Part shown: piece after piece, positions 36,828 through 48,323 of the stretch
Position numbering within the stretch: position 1 is the stretch's first letter
Layout: each line of letters opens with the position of its first letter
NCBI GenBank assembly: GCA_038087015.1
Contig: JASBNA010000073.1
Location: forward strand, 62,001 to 126,000
Direction of reading: 5' to 3'
Length of the DNA: 64,000 nt
Source of the DNA: Cerrena zonata
Taxonomy: Eukaryota > Basidiomycota > Agaricomycetes > Polyporales > Cerrenaceae
Position numbers and translations under genes: made by a program
Notes under the pieces: generated by a model
Told to the model about the DNA's origin: nothing
The model's database searches: none
The model's input: only the letters and a program-made list of their open reading frames with translations

Positions 36828-39800
36828 ATGGCTTCCGACTACGACCCAACAGAATCCCCGGAGGTATCTCCCAACGTTGCTGACCGCAATCCACAACCAC
36901 ACCCATGTCTACACGACCCCTTGCTTTACATCTCGGGCATTCCAGCTCACGTCCAGGACGAGCAGATTGCTGCTGCTTTTACTCAGTGCGCCCCGTTCAG
37001 GCCCCATATTCCCCGCGATGAGAGTAGCCCGACTATGAGTGGGACAATCGAATTCAGGTTCTTGGATGCAGGTGAGTACCGTATAATAATTTTTTTTGTC
37101 TCTGCACTGGTCTGTCCGACGATCATGGGCGTCTGTATGCCACCCGAAGCCCACACGGATGGACGGAGAAGGGAAAAGCGTGCTAAAGCTATTTCCATGC
37201 GGGCTTCATATGGCCAAACACAATGCGTATATGTCATGCAAGTTATCTTGAATGGTTTTTATTAGCAGTCGTCTGCCGCTGTCTTCGAGACGGAATCGTC
37301 GCTTATTGGCAAGTCAATTGAAGCATCGATGGTGGCAAATCGTGTTTGCCTAGGTCTACCCTTTGCCCTTGAACATATTTCATCTTTTCGACGCCGCTTT
37401 TGCTAATGGACTCGATTTTTGCATATAAACTGCGTCCTTCCTGTTCCATGATGTAAACTAAACAATACTCTTCTTCTTCCCAGCCGAGAAGGCGCTTGCA
37501 ACGTTGCAATCGCGACCTATACCAGGCGTTGTTCCACCTGTTCACCTCGTGTTATCTCCCTACCCATTCACGACCCCACCTACACCTCTTCCACCACCTA
37601 CTGCCCAGGCCCGTCTTGTCAAGCACCTTCCCCCGGGCTTTACAGATTCGCAACTTTACGACCTTTTCCGCCCATACGGCGCTTTACACTCCGTTCGTGC
37701 TCAATCAACTTACGGCCAGAACACTGGTGTCGTTGAATATTGGAGAGAAGAAGACGCGAAAATCGCAGAGACACTCATGCATTGCGCAGAAGTTGAGGGA
37801 CAGAACATCGCTGTGCAAATCTGGCACGCAAAGCGTGCTGGTGCAGCAATCAGTGAATTCAATGCCGCTGCACCCACCTTCGTGCCAACTGGGGCCGTTT
37901 ACAGTCCCTATCCAACTCAATACTCTCCCCCTCGTGCATCTCCCTATCAATCTGTCCCCAGGTCACCTGTGATTGTTCATGGTCCAGGCCAACAAGTACA
38001 ACTTGCGCCGGGTGCCAGTCACAGTGGTCTCATCGATCCCTGCAATCTGTTCATCAAAGTCAGTTCTAAGTATAGGTTTCCTTAAGTTTCTAGTTCTAAC
38101 ATGTTGTTACTAGAATCTCGACACCTCAATTGACTCCAATGGACTCTTCACACATTTCCGTTCGGTGAGTGGTCCTTTTTTTGTCTCTCAGGATCTTGAC
38201 TAACATGGATTTAGTTTGGTTCAATTGTTAGGTAATGAACTATTTTCGTCTGATACAAGCATTGCGATTTACACCTGGTTTTCCCTAGTGCACGCGTTAT
38301 GCGGAACGAAAATGGAGACAGCCGTGGCTTTGGCTTTGTTTCCTTCCAAACCCCCGATCAAGGTACGATCATCTTGCGTTGAATACCGAGTTCGAGCTTA
38401 ATCCGAGTATGTTAGCTTCCGCGGCAATGCATTCCATGAATGGTGTACAACTCGGCAACAAACAGCTCGTTGTGCGTCTCCATGAACCTAAACAACTTCG
38501 TCAAGAGAAACTGGCTGCCCGATTCGGTGGTCACAATGGTCATCCCCGCAGTAGCAGCGGTGCAACTAGCCCGACTGCTAGCGAGGCCGGCGAAAGTTAC
38601 GGTTTCTCAAGTCCCAGCCATCGACCCCAAGTACTCGGATCCCCTATCATGCACAGTCATGTTATCGAAAGACCTGATAGGGCGAGAAGAAGTTCGGGCA
38701 GCTATTACCACGTATGTCAACATGAGTCTCACCTTCTATTCGTCACACGGGACGCTGAAAATTCGTTATGAAACAGGCGGCCTTGCAAGGCACACTGAAC
38801 TTACCTATGCAATATGACGATCTCTCAGCGTTGTCCCCCGTTGTTCGAAAGGAGGTTCTTTCAGGAGAACTTAATCGACGAATTAAGGCTATGGAACTTG
38901 TGCCTTCCAATGAAATTGATTCTGTTGTGGAAAGTCTTGTTTCACTGTCCCTGAGCGATGTTGTACTAGCCATTCAGGATCCTGCAAAATTGAATGAACA
39001 GATTCAATCTGCCAGGAACACTTTGCGTCCTTCTAAACTTTCGACTCCGGCAAAGTCGAAATCGCCCTCGCCTTCACCCGCCGCATCTCAAGTGGATTCT
39101 CAATCGGCCTCGCTAGATCCCAATGCACCCAACGCAACGGCGTCAGCCCCCGATCATCCTTCCACACCATTGTCGATGCCAGCCACTCTATCAACTCCGC
39201 CGAGAACCGAGTCCCCTGCTGGGTCTGTCGCGCCTACGTCGGAGAAAGATCGAATGGCTGCTGCTGTCAACAAGCTCGAACCATCTCGTGGCGCAGAGCT
39301 TACCGAGCTTCTGATGAGCTTGCCCAAACGCGAACGTGCCATGTGCTTGTTTAATGTTGAAGTCTTGAGGGCGAAGATCGCCGACGCCAAAATGGTGTTG
39401 GATTCGATGGATGATGACGAAGATGAACAAGTTGTTAATCCTGTCCCGCAAACACCTGTTGTGAGGAAGATTTCCACAACTTACGATGCGTCGCCCAAAA
39501 CTCCCGACTTGAGCTCCCGAGGCCCATCAGCTACCGCTTCCCCTGCTCCCGCTACTCCGAGCGCACCTATCGTCCAGTCAGCTTCGCCAGCACCCTCCGG
39601 TGCGACTGTGCACACTATTGCTTCCTTGGCGCGGTTACCGGCTTCAGAAATTATCAAGCTTGCCAGGTCTTCGTCAGCCACTGGTCTGCCTTTACCCAAG
39701 GCCGATCCACTAGTGACGAAATCGACCGACGAATTCATCGATGGCTTAGCAAACAAACCCGTTCAGACCCAAAAACAGGAACTGGGCGACAAGTTGTAAG

Positions 39801-40162
39801 TGGCGTTGCCCTTGATGCCGTCTGATAAAGTTTGCATTTCTGATGTTTGTTCTTCTTTAGGTGGCGTATAATCAAGTCTTTCGGAATCAAGTCAGCTGTA
39901 AGTTCCATGTTTATTAAATTCTTGCCCCTTCCCGGTTCCTCTTCGAGGGGATCTACCCTCGTCTAGACTTCCTCCATTCGACTAGTGCTTCATTTCTAAA
40001 GATCTTGATTGTTGACTTGTTTCTGTCTTACTATAGCCCAAAATTACCATTGCACTTCTCGATCAAGAAGCCGACTTGCGCCCGTTGGCCCACTTGATGA
40101 ACAGCTACCCATCTGTACTGAAGGAGAAAGCACTTCTTGTTCAAGCCGCTCAAAGCAAGTAA
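36828..40162 (+). CDS. rrm4: Rrm4-like RNA-binding protein (3 RRM + MLLE-like repeats)
   Basis: The layout matches Rrm4 of Ustilago maydis, an mRNA-binding protein carried on moving endosomes through its C-terminal MLLE domains. RRM1: LLYISGIPAHVQDEQIAAAF. A 410-bp intron (about 37072-37481), the longest in the window, interrupts RRM1. RRM2: ARLVKHLPPGFTDSQLYDLF, then NTGVVEYWREEDA. RRM3: CNLFIKNLDTSIDSNGLF, then RNENGDSRGFGFVSFQTPDQ. After a Ser-rich linker come three MLLE-like segments: VVRKEVLSGELNRRIKAMEL; ELTELLMSLPKRERAMCLFN; and a C-terminal one, LGDKLWRIIKSFGIKSAPKI then LLDQEADLRPLAHLMNSYP. Pro/Ala/Ser linkers separate them. The stop is at 40160-40162. The domain order is seen; endosomal function is inferred from the relative. 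Confidence 0.8.
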
Positions 40163-41623
40163 AGCGGACTTGTTCCACTAAATCACTAAGCGCCGCGCCA
40201 TGGCCGCTACATACCATACCTGCTTTCATCTTCTCTTTTCCATTTTTCCATACTACGGCCCACTTCTACTTCAACGATCTCGACCATCCATCTCAAGGAT
40301 TGTAAAGGTCCACGGAGGACGGAACTCCACATATCTAATACCCCGGTCCCCGGAGATCAACATTCTTTTCCTGTTTCCTTATTTCGCCCAAGTTGCATAC
40401 CATTTTTTCTGTCCTTGTTCTGTCAGTTGTCCCTTGCTTATCACTACCCACTCCCAACTCCGTTACGTCGCTTGCGTACATAGTAGGTTTAATGAAGGTG
40501 GACTGCTCGCCGGGGTGGCCACCGCCGTTGCTGTTCTTTCCCCATCCTTCCCAATATTTCGATCCCTTATTTCCTCAAATATCGCTACTAGTCTGAACAT
40601 CCCATCCACACGTGCTGAACATCGCTACGTCCTGCATTCTGCATTCCATACTCGCTCATTGTCTCCTTGGATTGGTACCTACTACTTTTGTTGTTGACGG
40701 CACCGAGATCCTCCCCACTTCCATTGAATTTACGACTTTTCACGATGATGATTTTTAGTTGGCTTTGTCTATCTCCGTCTTGCATTACATTTGACATATT
40801 GCTGTGCTTTGCTTCTGGTCGTTCGTTTGACAAGCTGAGTGCAGTAGAAGTCAGGTTGCTTTCGCTGTCATGTTTCTCGTTGTCCTCCCAGATTTGTTTT
40901 CCTCGCTTTGGGTGTTTTGAATCACATATTCTATTTCAATCCTGCCGCAGTAGTGTACCAGAGTATACCTAGTTCGCGGGTGCAAATAAGGTTACCAGGC
41001 ACCGACCGTTCTCGATCGGATTATGAACAGAGATTCGAGGTCGAGTATTTGAATGATGCCGATCATCTCATGCAAACGACGATGACAGCCTTCATGTTGG
41101 GTGCCCCTGTCAACGCTGAGCTGAGACAAGAACAAGGATACCAAGACGAGTAAACATACTTCGCCGTATTCTTGGAGCTGACCATGCCTCCATGCGGAAG
41201 AATACAGGGTGCAGAAGCACAGAATATTCCACAGCCGGAGACGCCGCGGGCTTTTCCAGCCCCATGCATTCCTCCACGAATGAGGTTATCTCGGGTCTCG
41301 GACATAGATTCTGTGCAGATTCTGCTGGGAAGGGTAGTGATGCTATTCAGCATTACATTCTATATTCCCAGTCAATTGCAAACCATGTTCCTGTGCCCTG
41401 GATGCCACTAGGTGGAATCCGGAACCATGGGTAGCCGGGAGATACTGCCTGCATTCGGCGTGCTCCTACGGGTTCCTACACGGTTGTGTCTAACCCTTCT
41501 TGACCACCGTGGTATTATCAGTATGTGCTGATTCTCCGTACCCGATTTTCCATCTGCCTTTTTCTATTTAATCTCGCAGTCTGACCTCTGCAACAAACCC
41601 AGCTTCGTACGTTTTCTAACATC
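40163..41623. other. Pyrimidine-rich downstream region and spacer
   Basis: 40200-40900 is C/T-rich on the plus strand, like the stretch after 5922, and is best read as a long 3' UTR of the RNA-binding gene. An open frame at 40908-41153 (with VEYLNDADHLMQTTMTAFML) and others at 41190-41430 are not recognised. Confidence 0.4.
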
Positions 41624-43633
41624 ATGCTCATCATTGGCTTCTTGGCCCTCTGTCGATCGTTCTTAGCAGAACGAGCGACAACCAGCGTCGCAATCACCGT
41701 CCCCAGTGTGGTGGTCCTCCTCCTTCTCTGGCTCCGCCCAACAGATGGCGACGATTCTGACGACTCAGAAGCAACACCGATTAAATTGCCTGAATGGGGG
41801 ATCCTGACGATCAAGCCTTTCTTTCGCACACGTTTTGACTTTCTCTCCTCCAGTTTCGAGCTCTGTGGAAAGTCAATTTTCCAGTTCAACCTCCTACGTG
41901 TACGTCTCCATTACGGCTGTCTTTTTATCTTCGGCTCATCATCGCTGTAATAGAACACTGTCATCGCTGTTTCGGGGGAAGTAGGTCGGAAAGACTTCTT
42001 CACTTCCAAGGGGCTGGACATCAATGAAGGCTTCGCCTTTTTATCCGGAGCCGTAAGTATAATATTTTTCTTCTTGGTATTTTCACGGTACCGCACCAGA
42101 CGTGGAGAGCTGACGACCTGCGGTACCGCGTGCTTGTGCTTCTCATAGATACCCATGCTGCCAGGCGTGACATCAGACTTGCAGGCACGCAGAATTTCTA
42201 TGATTCACAAACGCCTATCAACCGCCCAGAATAGTGATCATCTCTCAAGACGTGAGATCCATTTGTCACGATTAACAATTTCTATTATTAACTTGTCCTT
42301 CTTTGTATTCAAAGTACTCCCCAGAATCCTCGCGGATTCCACCGGTATAATGCGAACCTGGGGGAACTCAGGTACATTGGATTTATTTGACAGTGTTCCG
42401 AAGGTACAGTGGTTTTAGGGACCCTTACAGTTCTCCCACACACTGGCAGCTAATCACAGAGTTATGATAACTTTCACAGTTGTTCTTTCAAACGACTGTT
42501 CGGGCCTTAGCTGCGACAGAGATAGCAGACGATGCTGCGCTTGTCGCACGTCTCAAGGAACTTTATGATAGATTGGATGAAACCACAACACCGACGTGTG
42601 TTTTACTGCCTTGGTTCCCAAGTCCTAGCATGCTTGGGAAGCTGCTGGCGAGCAAACGGATTTACGACATTGTCAACCACGCCATAGAGTTGCGAATTCA
42701 GAGCGGCCGGCATGGTGACGACACCTTGCAGATACTACTTGACAGCGGCGATGACAGGATGGTAGTACTTGGGGTAAGTGGCATGTTTAACCTTGACAAA
42801 GAGAGCGACCGGTGTTAACGTTAGTTTCATTTGGTCATATATAAAGTTCATCATGGGCCTCCTAGTTGCCGGTGCACGCTCTACGGGTACCACAGGTATG
42901 ACGGTCCCGGTCTCACCGAAGTCACACGTGGAATGCTAATGGTTACTTTGCCTAGCTTCTTGGCTTCTGGCATTCCTTGAAAGTCACCCGGAATGGAAAT
43001 ACAAAGCGATCGCCGAAGTTGAGCAACTCGTCTCAGACCATTCATCGCTGCCGCTGTCCAACTCGCATGAGACACAGCTGTCTGCTGTCCCCATCGAAGC
43101 TTGGGAGGGAAATATGCCTGTGTTCGATGCAATGATCCGAGAAACACTCAGAGTTGCTCAACCTCATACTGCAATGAGAAGGAACATTGGGCCCGACACG
43201 TACATCAACGGTGCTAGAATTCCGTCTGGTGCCTACGTCGTGTACCCCTTCAGCGATGTCCATCTCAATTCCGCGCTATACCCCGATCCGTGGCGTTGGG
43301 ATCCTGCGCGATCAGAATCCAAAATGCCGTTCTCGTATGTCGGCTGGGGTGGAGGTAATTAATTTTTTTTCACATGTCAAAAAAACCAAAGACTTTTCTG
43401 ACGGCGCGTTCGTAGGCAAGACAGTGTGTCTAGGCCAACGTCTGGCCAAGCTGGAGCTCAAGACGGTAATTTCATTATACTTGCTCGAGTTTAAATCGGA
43501 TCTCGTTGATGGGTCTGGCCGACGACCGGACTCGCTGCCTCGTCCCAACTGGAACGACGCTCTGACATGCAAACCTCCTTCGGGTTCATACATGGTGGAG
43601 TACTCCCGCCGCAAAACTGATTTTTCCTTGTGA
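41624..43633 (+). CDS. Cytochrome P450, apparently intact
   Basis: Heme-thiolate monooxygenase of a basidiomycete P450 group. The N-terminus from 41624, MLIIGFLALCRSFLAERATT, then VAITVPSVVVLLLLWLRP, is the membrane anchor. Exons then carry NTVIAVSGEVGRKDFFTSKG; IPMLPGVTSDLQARR; LPRILADSTGIMRTWGNSG; FFQTTVRALAATEIADDAAL; the I-helix FIMGLLVAGARSTGTTASWL; ETLRV (ExxR); and PFSYVGWGGGK, spliced in phase (about 43354-43415) to TVCLGQRLAKLELK, the heme cysteine. All splice sites are GT-AG and no stops interrupt. It has the AR-type I-helix and not the AGxET motif of the 22-24 kb P450, so the two belong to different families. Substrate unknown. Confidence 0.85.
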
Positions 43634-43864
43634 ATTGGATAGAGGGTCTCCTGGGTTTTGAAACTGGATCTGTATGATTATGTATTGCGTATCTAAATGC
43701 CCCTACTTCTGTATCGTATGCGGATTCTGATAATCCAAAGTGTAGCCATGATTATAGATCGTTTAACGAAAATAGACAAATCTGACGGGAATATTGGTCA
43801 AATGGCCGGTGTCTAGTGAAAGTTGTGACCAATACGAAATTTGTAAACAGAAGAGAAGGAATCA

Positions 43865-44530
43865 TCAAACGAATTCCAGTTTGTCATCTTTGTCCACCCC
43901 TCTATAGCTCTTCTGCCTGCTGTACTCGTCATGCTGCCCGTCCAACGCCTTCTGCATTTCCCATTCTTCCTGCCGCCTCTTCGCAATGAAGTCCTCCCTT
44001 GACTGTCTCTCCCGTTCTAGCAGCCTGACCCTCTTCTCTTGTGACGGGTGCCATTTACTTTTCAGAATCCTCCTAACGGCCTCCGGACTGATTCTGAACT
44101 TTTCCGCGAGAACCGGGGTAGTGAATAGTTCCGGATTTGCCGCATGCAACGAGCGCAGACCGTCCATCGCATCTCGTGAGAGCTTGCGGGGAGGTGACCA
44201 CCCGTCCGGAAAGCGTTCCTTTAGGGTTTTGTGATGATTTGCCCATTGAGTTGGCGTAGGGTTTCTGATGGCTTTCTTGGGGAGTGAGACGGGAATTGCA
44301 CCCTCCTCAACCTCAACGTCAGCGTTGATCTCTTCTGATTCTCGTAGAGAGATGGGGGCCTTTCCGCTGATGTTCCATTTGTTGCCAAACAAGCCAGAGA
44401 CCGTCGAGTAGAAGGCAAGGTAGGAATGTCTTGCTGGCGATCTGGTTGGCACAGTACGAGTTATTTTGGTGAGCAGAGATGTCATATTTCTCAAGAATGA
44501 GAGTGTCGTGGTTTGGGATAGCAAGTGCAA
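43865..44530 (-). CDS. rrg9: RRG9/neugrin mitochondrial protein
   Basis: A single-exon gene of 221 codons; the relative RRG9 of yeast is required for respiratory growth and mitochondrial genome maintenance. The N-terminus is rich in Arg, Ser and Thr with no acidic residues (MTSLLTKITRTVPTRSPARH after a second Met), as expected of a mitochondrial presequence. The conserved core is LKERFPDGWSPPRKLSRDAM, then VLAEKFRISPEAVRRILKSK, a helix-turn-helix-like neugrin block, and then a basic helix RVRLLERERQSREDFIAKRR. The second Met (about 44485) may be the true start. The 230-bp gap to the P450 3' end makes the pair convergent. Confidence 0.85.
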   Translation of the reverse strand: MHLLSQTTTLSFLRNMTSLLTKITRTVPTRSPARHSYLAFYSTVSGLFGNKWNISGKAPISLRESEEINADVEVEEGAIPVSLPKKAIRNPTPTQWANHHKTLKERFPDGWSPPRKLSRDAMDGLRSLHAANPELFTTPVLAEKFRISPEAVRRILKSKWHPSQEKRVRLLERERQSREDFIAKRRQEEWEMQKALDGQHDEYSRQKSYRGVDKDDKLEFV

Positions 44531-44958
44531 GTAAGTATGTTATTGGATGTTAGTGTTTAACGGTAGAGAGGATGTAACAGCAGCTGCGTGCTTTCGATCC
44601 TGATCGAGTCATGTGATATGTTCCAAACCCAGCTATATCTCCGTCTGTCATGATGACCTGAAGCCTCTCCTGACAATATCTCACGCTTGTGTTTATACCC
44701 ATCACCAAGGAACCAAGGATCTATTATACATGTCGTGACTCCATTCAAGGTCATAGAGGCCTTTAAGTATACGGATAGAAATGGCATAATTTGGGTCGTA
44801 TACGAGTCGGATACATAGATAGTTCCTATTGGAAAGCATTGACAGCATAATTTCTAACAACATAGGAGCATCGTCTATCCTTTCAGTACTTCAGTGTGAT
44901 AGGATCACCTATTTCAAGTTTAGTTATAGTTATGAGTAATAATGGATTTGAGCGTCAC
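44531..44958. other. Intergenic spacer
   Basis: No gene recognised. Confidence 0.45.
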
Positions 44959-46418
44959 TCACCACATGTAATCATCGAGACCGTCATGATGGCGAACCGG
45001 ACAATACGTGAAGTCTTCCTCAAACCACGACGGCCAATATTTGTGGTGGGGTGAGATATCACACTCATTGTGAAGATGCTCACCCAACAATTCACGGTGG
45101 GTTTGATACAAGTCCCAAGGTTCTACAGAAACGTGACGGTCTTCGTTTCTGAAGTGATCGTAGATGACGAAAGTCGACTTCTTGCGAAAGAGCGCATCAT
45201 ATATTTTGAGATATATATGTAACGGTTGCATTCGTTCCCTGTTCAGCGCGAGGAGCCTTTGGCAATTGTTTTTGGCAATGCCAACGTCCTCATCTGGGCA
45301 CACCAGGATTTGAAGTTCCCCCAAAGACGAAGGCAACGATTCAAATAATCTATCCATCCAACGGGGTCTATGCCACATTACCATCGTGCATTGTACGGTT
45401 AAGAAAGAGAGATTAGATGCGGACCGGAGCCAATCGGCCTCCAGGACAGTGTATGCTAGACCGCGAACGCACAACCTTTGTAGATGCGCGAAATGTCCGG
45501 AATTTGCGAGGCCGTGTAATATAGTGTGCGCTGTCCAATGTTCAGCAGGAATAATGATGCTATATGCCACACCAGGACCACTGAGATTGATTTGCATCGA
45601 TTTGGTGGTGAACCCAGAAACGAAGGCATCGGTGTATCCATCGCGTCCCTTAGGAACAGTCTTTGCAATCAGCGAACGAGCCGCTGATAGTTTAACATAT
45701 TTCCCCCAGTCGGCAACTGTATTGACCACGATGGAAAGACCGTATGTATGTGGTATAGCCGCTACGATAGTTTGAATTGCGGCACTTTCACAGTGATAGA
45801 AAGCGAGTCGTTTGAGATTGTAAAGTGGGTGAGGTATTTTGGGAGGGTTACTAGGTTCTTTGATGATGAACACTCTGACAAAAATAAGCTCTTCTAAGAG
45901 TGGATGTTCTCGTAGAAGGCCAGTGATCATAGTAGGAGAGAGGCGGATACTAGGATCCTGGATGGGAGATCCTATGAATAGGGAAGTGAGGTTGGATAGA
46001 TGGTTAATCACCGTCTTCATCAACGGAGGCTGGAAGGAAGCGATGCGAAGAACGGGGCATTCGATTTTGGGAAAATAAAAGTCATGTGCGAGAGACTCGG
46101 ATCGATGGATCAACGTCGTCAACACAGGAAGAGATCCCAAATCCGTGATTGTACCAATCAAAGAGTCGATGAGGACAAGAGTGTGGATGCGGGGTGCTAT
46201 GGACTTGACAAATTGTCGATGAGGAATGGGCCAACGGAGAGCACTAAATCCAGATATTGCAAGCAACAACTCGTCCGATCCTGCTCTCTTCAGGACTCGC
46301 TCTGTGATTCCGAGTGTTTCTGGCGTCAGGTGAATACGTGTCCATAAAGAGGGAATTCTCAACGTGACGGTATTGAAGAAACGACAGACACGTAATAGCG
46401 ATAGCACACATTTCAGTC
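44959..46418 (-). pseudogene. F-box/LRR gene truncated by the transposon
   Basis: About 480 codons of the LRR-like part of an F-box protein in one open frame: CVLSLLRVCRFFNTV and RIPSLWTRIHLTPETL are the second half of the F-box, followed by LPVLTTLIHRSESL, LSNLTSLFIGSP, YNLKRLAFYHCES and the end HHKYWPSWFEED, then DYMW. The homologous gene at 26.8 kb has about 70-100 more residues upstream, including LPPEILAMAF; here the frame meets a TAA at about 46421-46423, and the sequence beyond is the transposon end. No in-frame ATG precedes the homology. The gene has therefore lost its first exon(s) to the insertion, and any product would lack Skp1 binding. Confidence 0.8.
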
Positions 46419-46419
46419 C

Positions 46420-47331
46420 TTATTGCCCGTTTGGAAAGGGCCGGGTGAACCACCGAAAACCCATTGCGAATGTACTCAGGGGACTCCCCGGGACACCACC
46501 GAAAACCCATTCTGAACGGGCCAGGGGAGTCACTTGAGCATCGTGGTATGCCAGGGGACTTCCCTGGCCAGGTATGCTCTGGGTCAGGGAACTCCTTTGG
46601 TCGTGGTAGGTATAATAGTCAGTCGTGCTCAAGGAAGTCCCCTGAGGTCAGGGGACTCTCTTGATCGTGATTGACTATCGTTCGCAAGGGAGTTCCCTGA
46701 CCTCAGGGGACTCCTTTGGTCGTGGTGGGTGGGTTTTCTGGGTTCGTGCTCAAGGGAGTCCCTTGACATCAGGGGACTCTCTTGATCGTGATTGACTATC
46801 GTTCGCAGGGGAATTCCCTGACCTCAGGTGAGTCTCTTGACCATGGTGAGTGGTTTTCTCTTCGTGATCATCGTTGATCATTATTCGTGGGGGACTTACC
46901 AGATCGCAAGGAACTCCTTTGGTCGTGGTAAGTAACACCTAGTGTCTGATTTGCAAGGGAGTCCTGTGAGGTTAGGGACACCTTTGACCGTGATTCGCAG
47001 GAGACTCCTTTGATGATAGTGAGTGTAGGGGGTGAACTTGGGTTTTTTCTTTTTTCTTCTTTTTTGTATAAATACTGTACCGTATTGTGGGTATCTGTAT
47101 GTAGGGTCGGAATATCATTTTTTCAATGTTTCACAAAGTTCATTAAAACAACTCGTATATGCTGGAAACCCATATTAGAGCACAAAACAGAACTTTTGCC
47201 TTCTGGGAGGTCGAGGAGAACAAATGTCAAATCACTCAAAATTGTGATTAACAACATTTCAAAACTCGTTGCCGTATGCTATACACTCACTCATGTTGGG
47301 AAACTACTTTGAGAAGTCGCAACTCAAACTG
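46420..47331. repeat. Left terminal inverted repeat
   Basis: Outer part: degenerate and good copies of a 121-bp module (46440-47030). Inner part: a T-rich stretch and a conserved segment around CTCGTATATGCTGGAAAC and AATTGTGATT, ending AAACTACTTTGAGAAGTCGC at about 47323. The same inner segment occurs inverted at 63261-63500. The two most inward modules (46860-47030) are clearly decayed, whereas the right side has only crisp ones, so the arms are not exact mirror images. Confidence 0.85.
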
Positions 47332-47448
47332 TACCAATTCTTGATCATGTCTGTGATTCGCGACTGGGACAACTATTTACAATGCATCTCGAAAGCAAGA
47401 ATATATATGTTGAAAACCAAAAAAATTCCGACTTGATAAGTAATAACG

Positions 47449-48137
47449 TTACGGCGAACCGTATGTGTCCATCCCAATGCGCCTGAACCGCTCAAGCATA
47501 ATGCCTGCAGCATCAAGGGACTCCTTGATTTTCTCCATAGTATGACATGGTACACGTTGTTCAGGAAACCATTCCTACATAACGTATATAGCATGTTAGA
47601 CCAGAGGAAAGTGAAAAGGTATGTACGAACCTGAACTGTGTCCTCCGTGACATCCCACCACTCGGGACGTTGTACTCCCAAAGTTTGTCTCCGGTCATCC
47701 CATAACCACCACTCATTCAGAGTGAGTAGTTTCCTGTTGACGCGAGGGCGGAATGTTGGTAGTGGAACAAGGGAATCCATATGATCAGGAAAGCGGGACC
47801 AGGTGATAATGAAAGTATCATCGCGAGTACAGTCAAACCAATCAAAGGTTCGAGCAAAAAAGCTACCACCTTGGCAGCCATTGAGCATGAGGGTACCAAC
47901 CGCATCCTTCATCGCGGTCTGAAAGAATAGCGAGTCGAGTAATAAACATGCACAGCGATGAAACAAACTTACCACCTCCAAATACAATCCTATACGCCAC
48001 CGTGCTTTGGAATTCTCATCGGGAAGTTCTCGGGGGAAAGCATTAACAGCCATACAAATGCGCCAATGGAAGTGCAGAACAGTCGCGCAAAGGTCGACAT
48101 TGACATTACCATCGAATAACTGCTCGCCGTTGAACAT
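47449..48137 (-). CDS. Element gene A, unknown family (paralog of B)
   Basis: Not recognised. The ATG at 48137 gives MFNGEQLFDGNVNVDLCATV. Two introns (GTAAGT...TCAG, about 47973-47920; GTTCGT...GTAG, about 47631-47573) join to AMKDAVGTLMLNGCQGGSFF and to EWFPEQRVPCHTMEKIKESL; the stop is at 47449. The product has about 190 residues. Sequence shared with gene B: FDWFD-T-R-D, P-HM, LN-WWLWD and RPEWWDVT-DT, i.e. a Trp/Asp-rich globular domain. No membrane segment or known catalytic motif seen. It sits just inside the left inverted repeat, downstream of B on the same strand, 187 bp from it. A role in transposition is likely only by context. Confidence 0.7.
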
Positions 48138-48323
48138 CTGGGAGGCTTGAGAGTGTAGAAGTTGGGGAGGAGGCGAGGGGACAACACTAAGTAACCTCTA
48201 CATCTGCAAATCGATGATCATAAAGTCACTGATCGTGACATGGATGTGACATGACCGCTCGCGAGATGCTCAACAGCGTGATAATGATTCATGATACGAG
48301 TATTATATACATGCATACGGTCC

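Noticed and set aside
1..46400. Secondary-metabolite cluster (P450s, FMO, MFS)
   Set aside because: No synthase core enzyme is present, the genes are 7-20 kb apart and separated by housekeeping genes such as sec20 and mad3.
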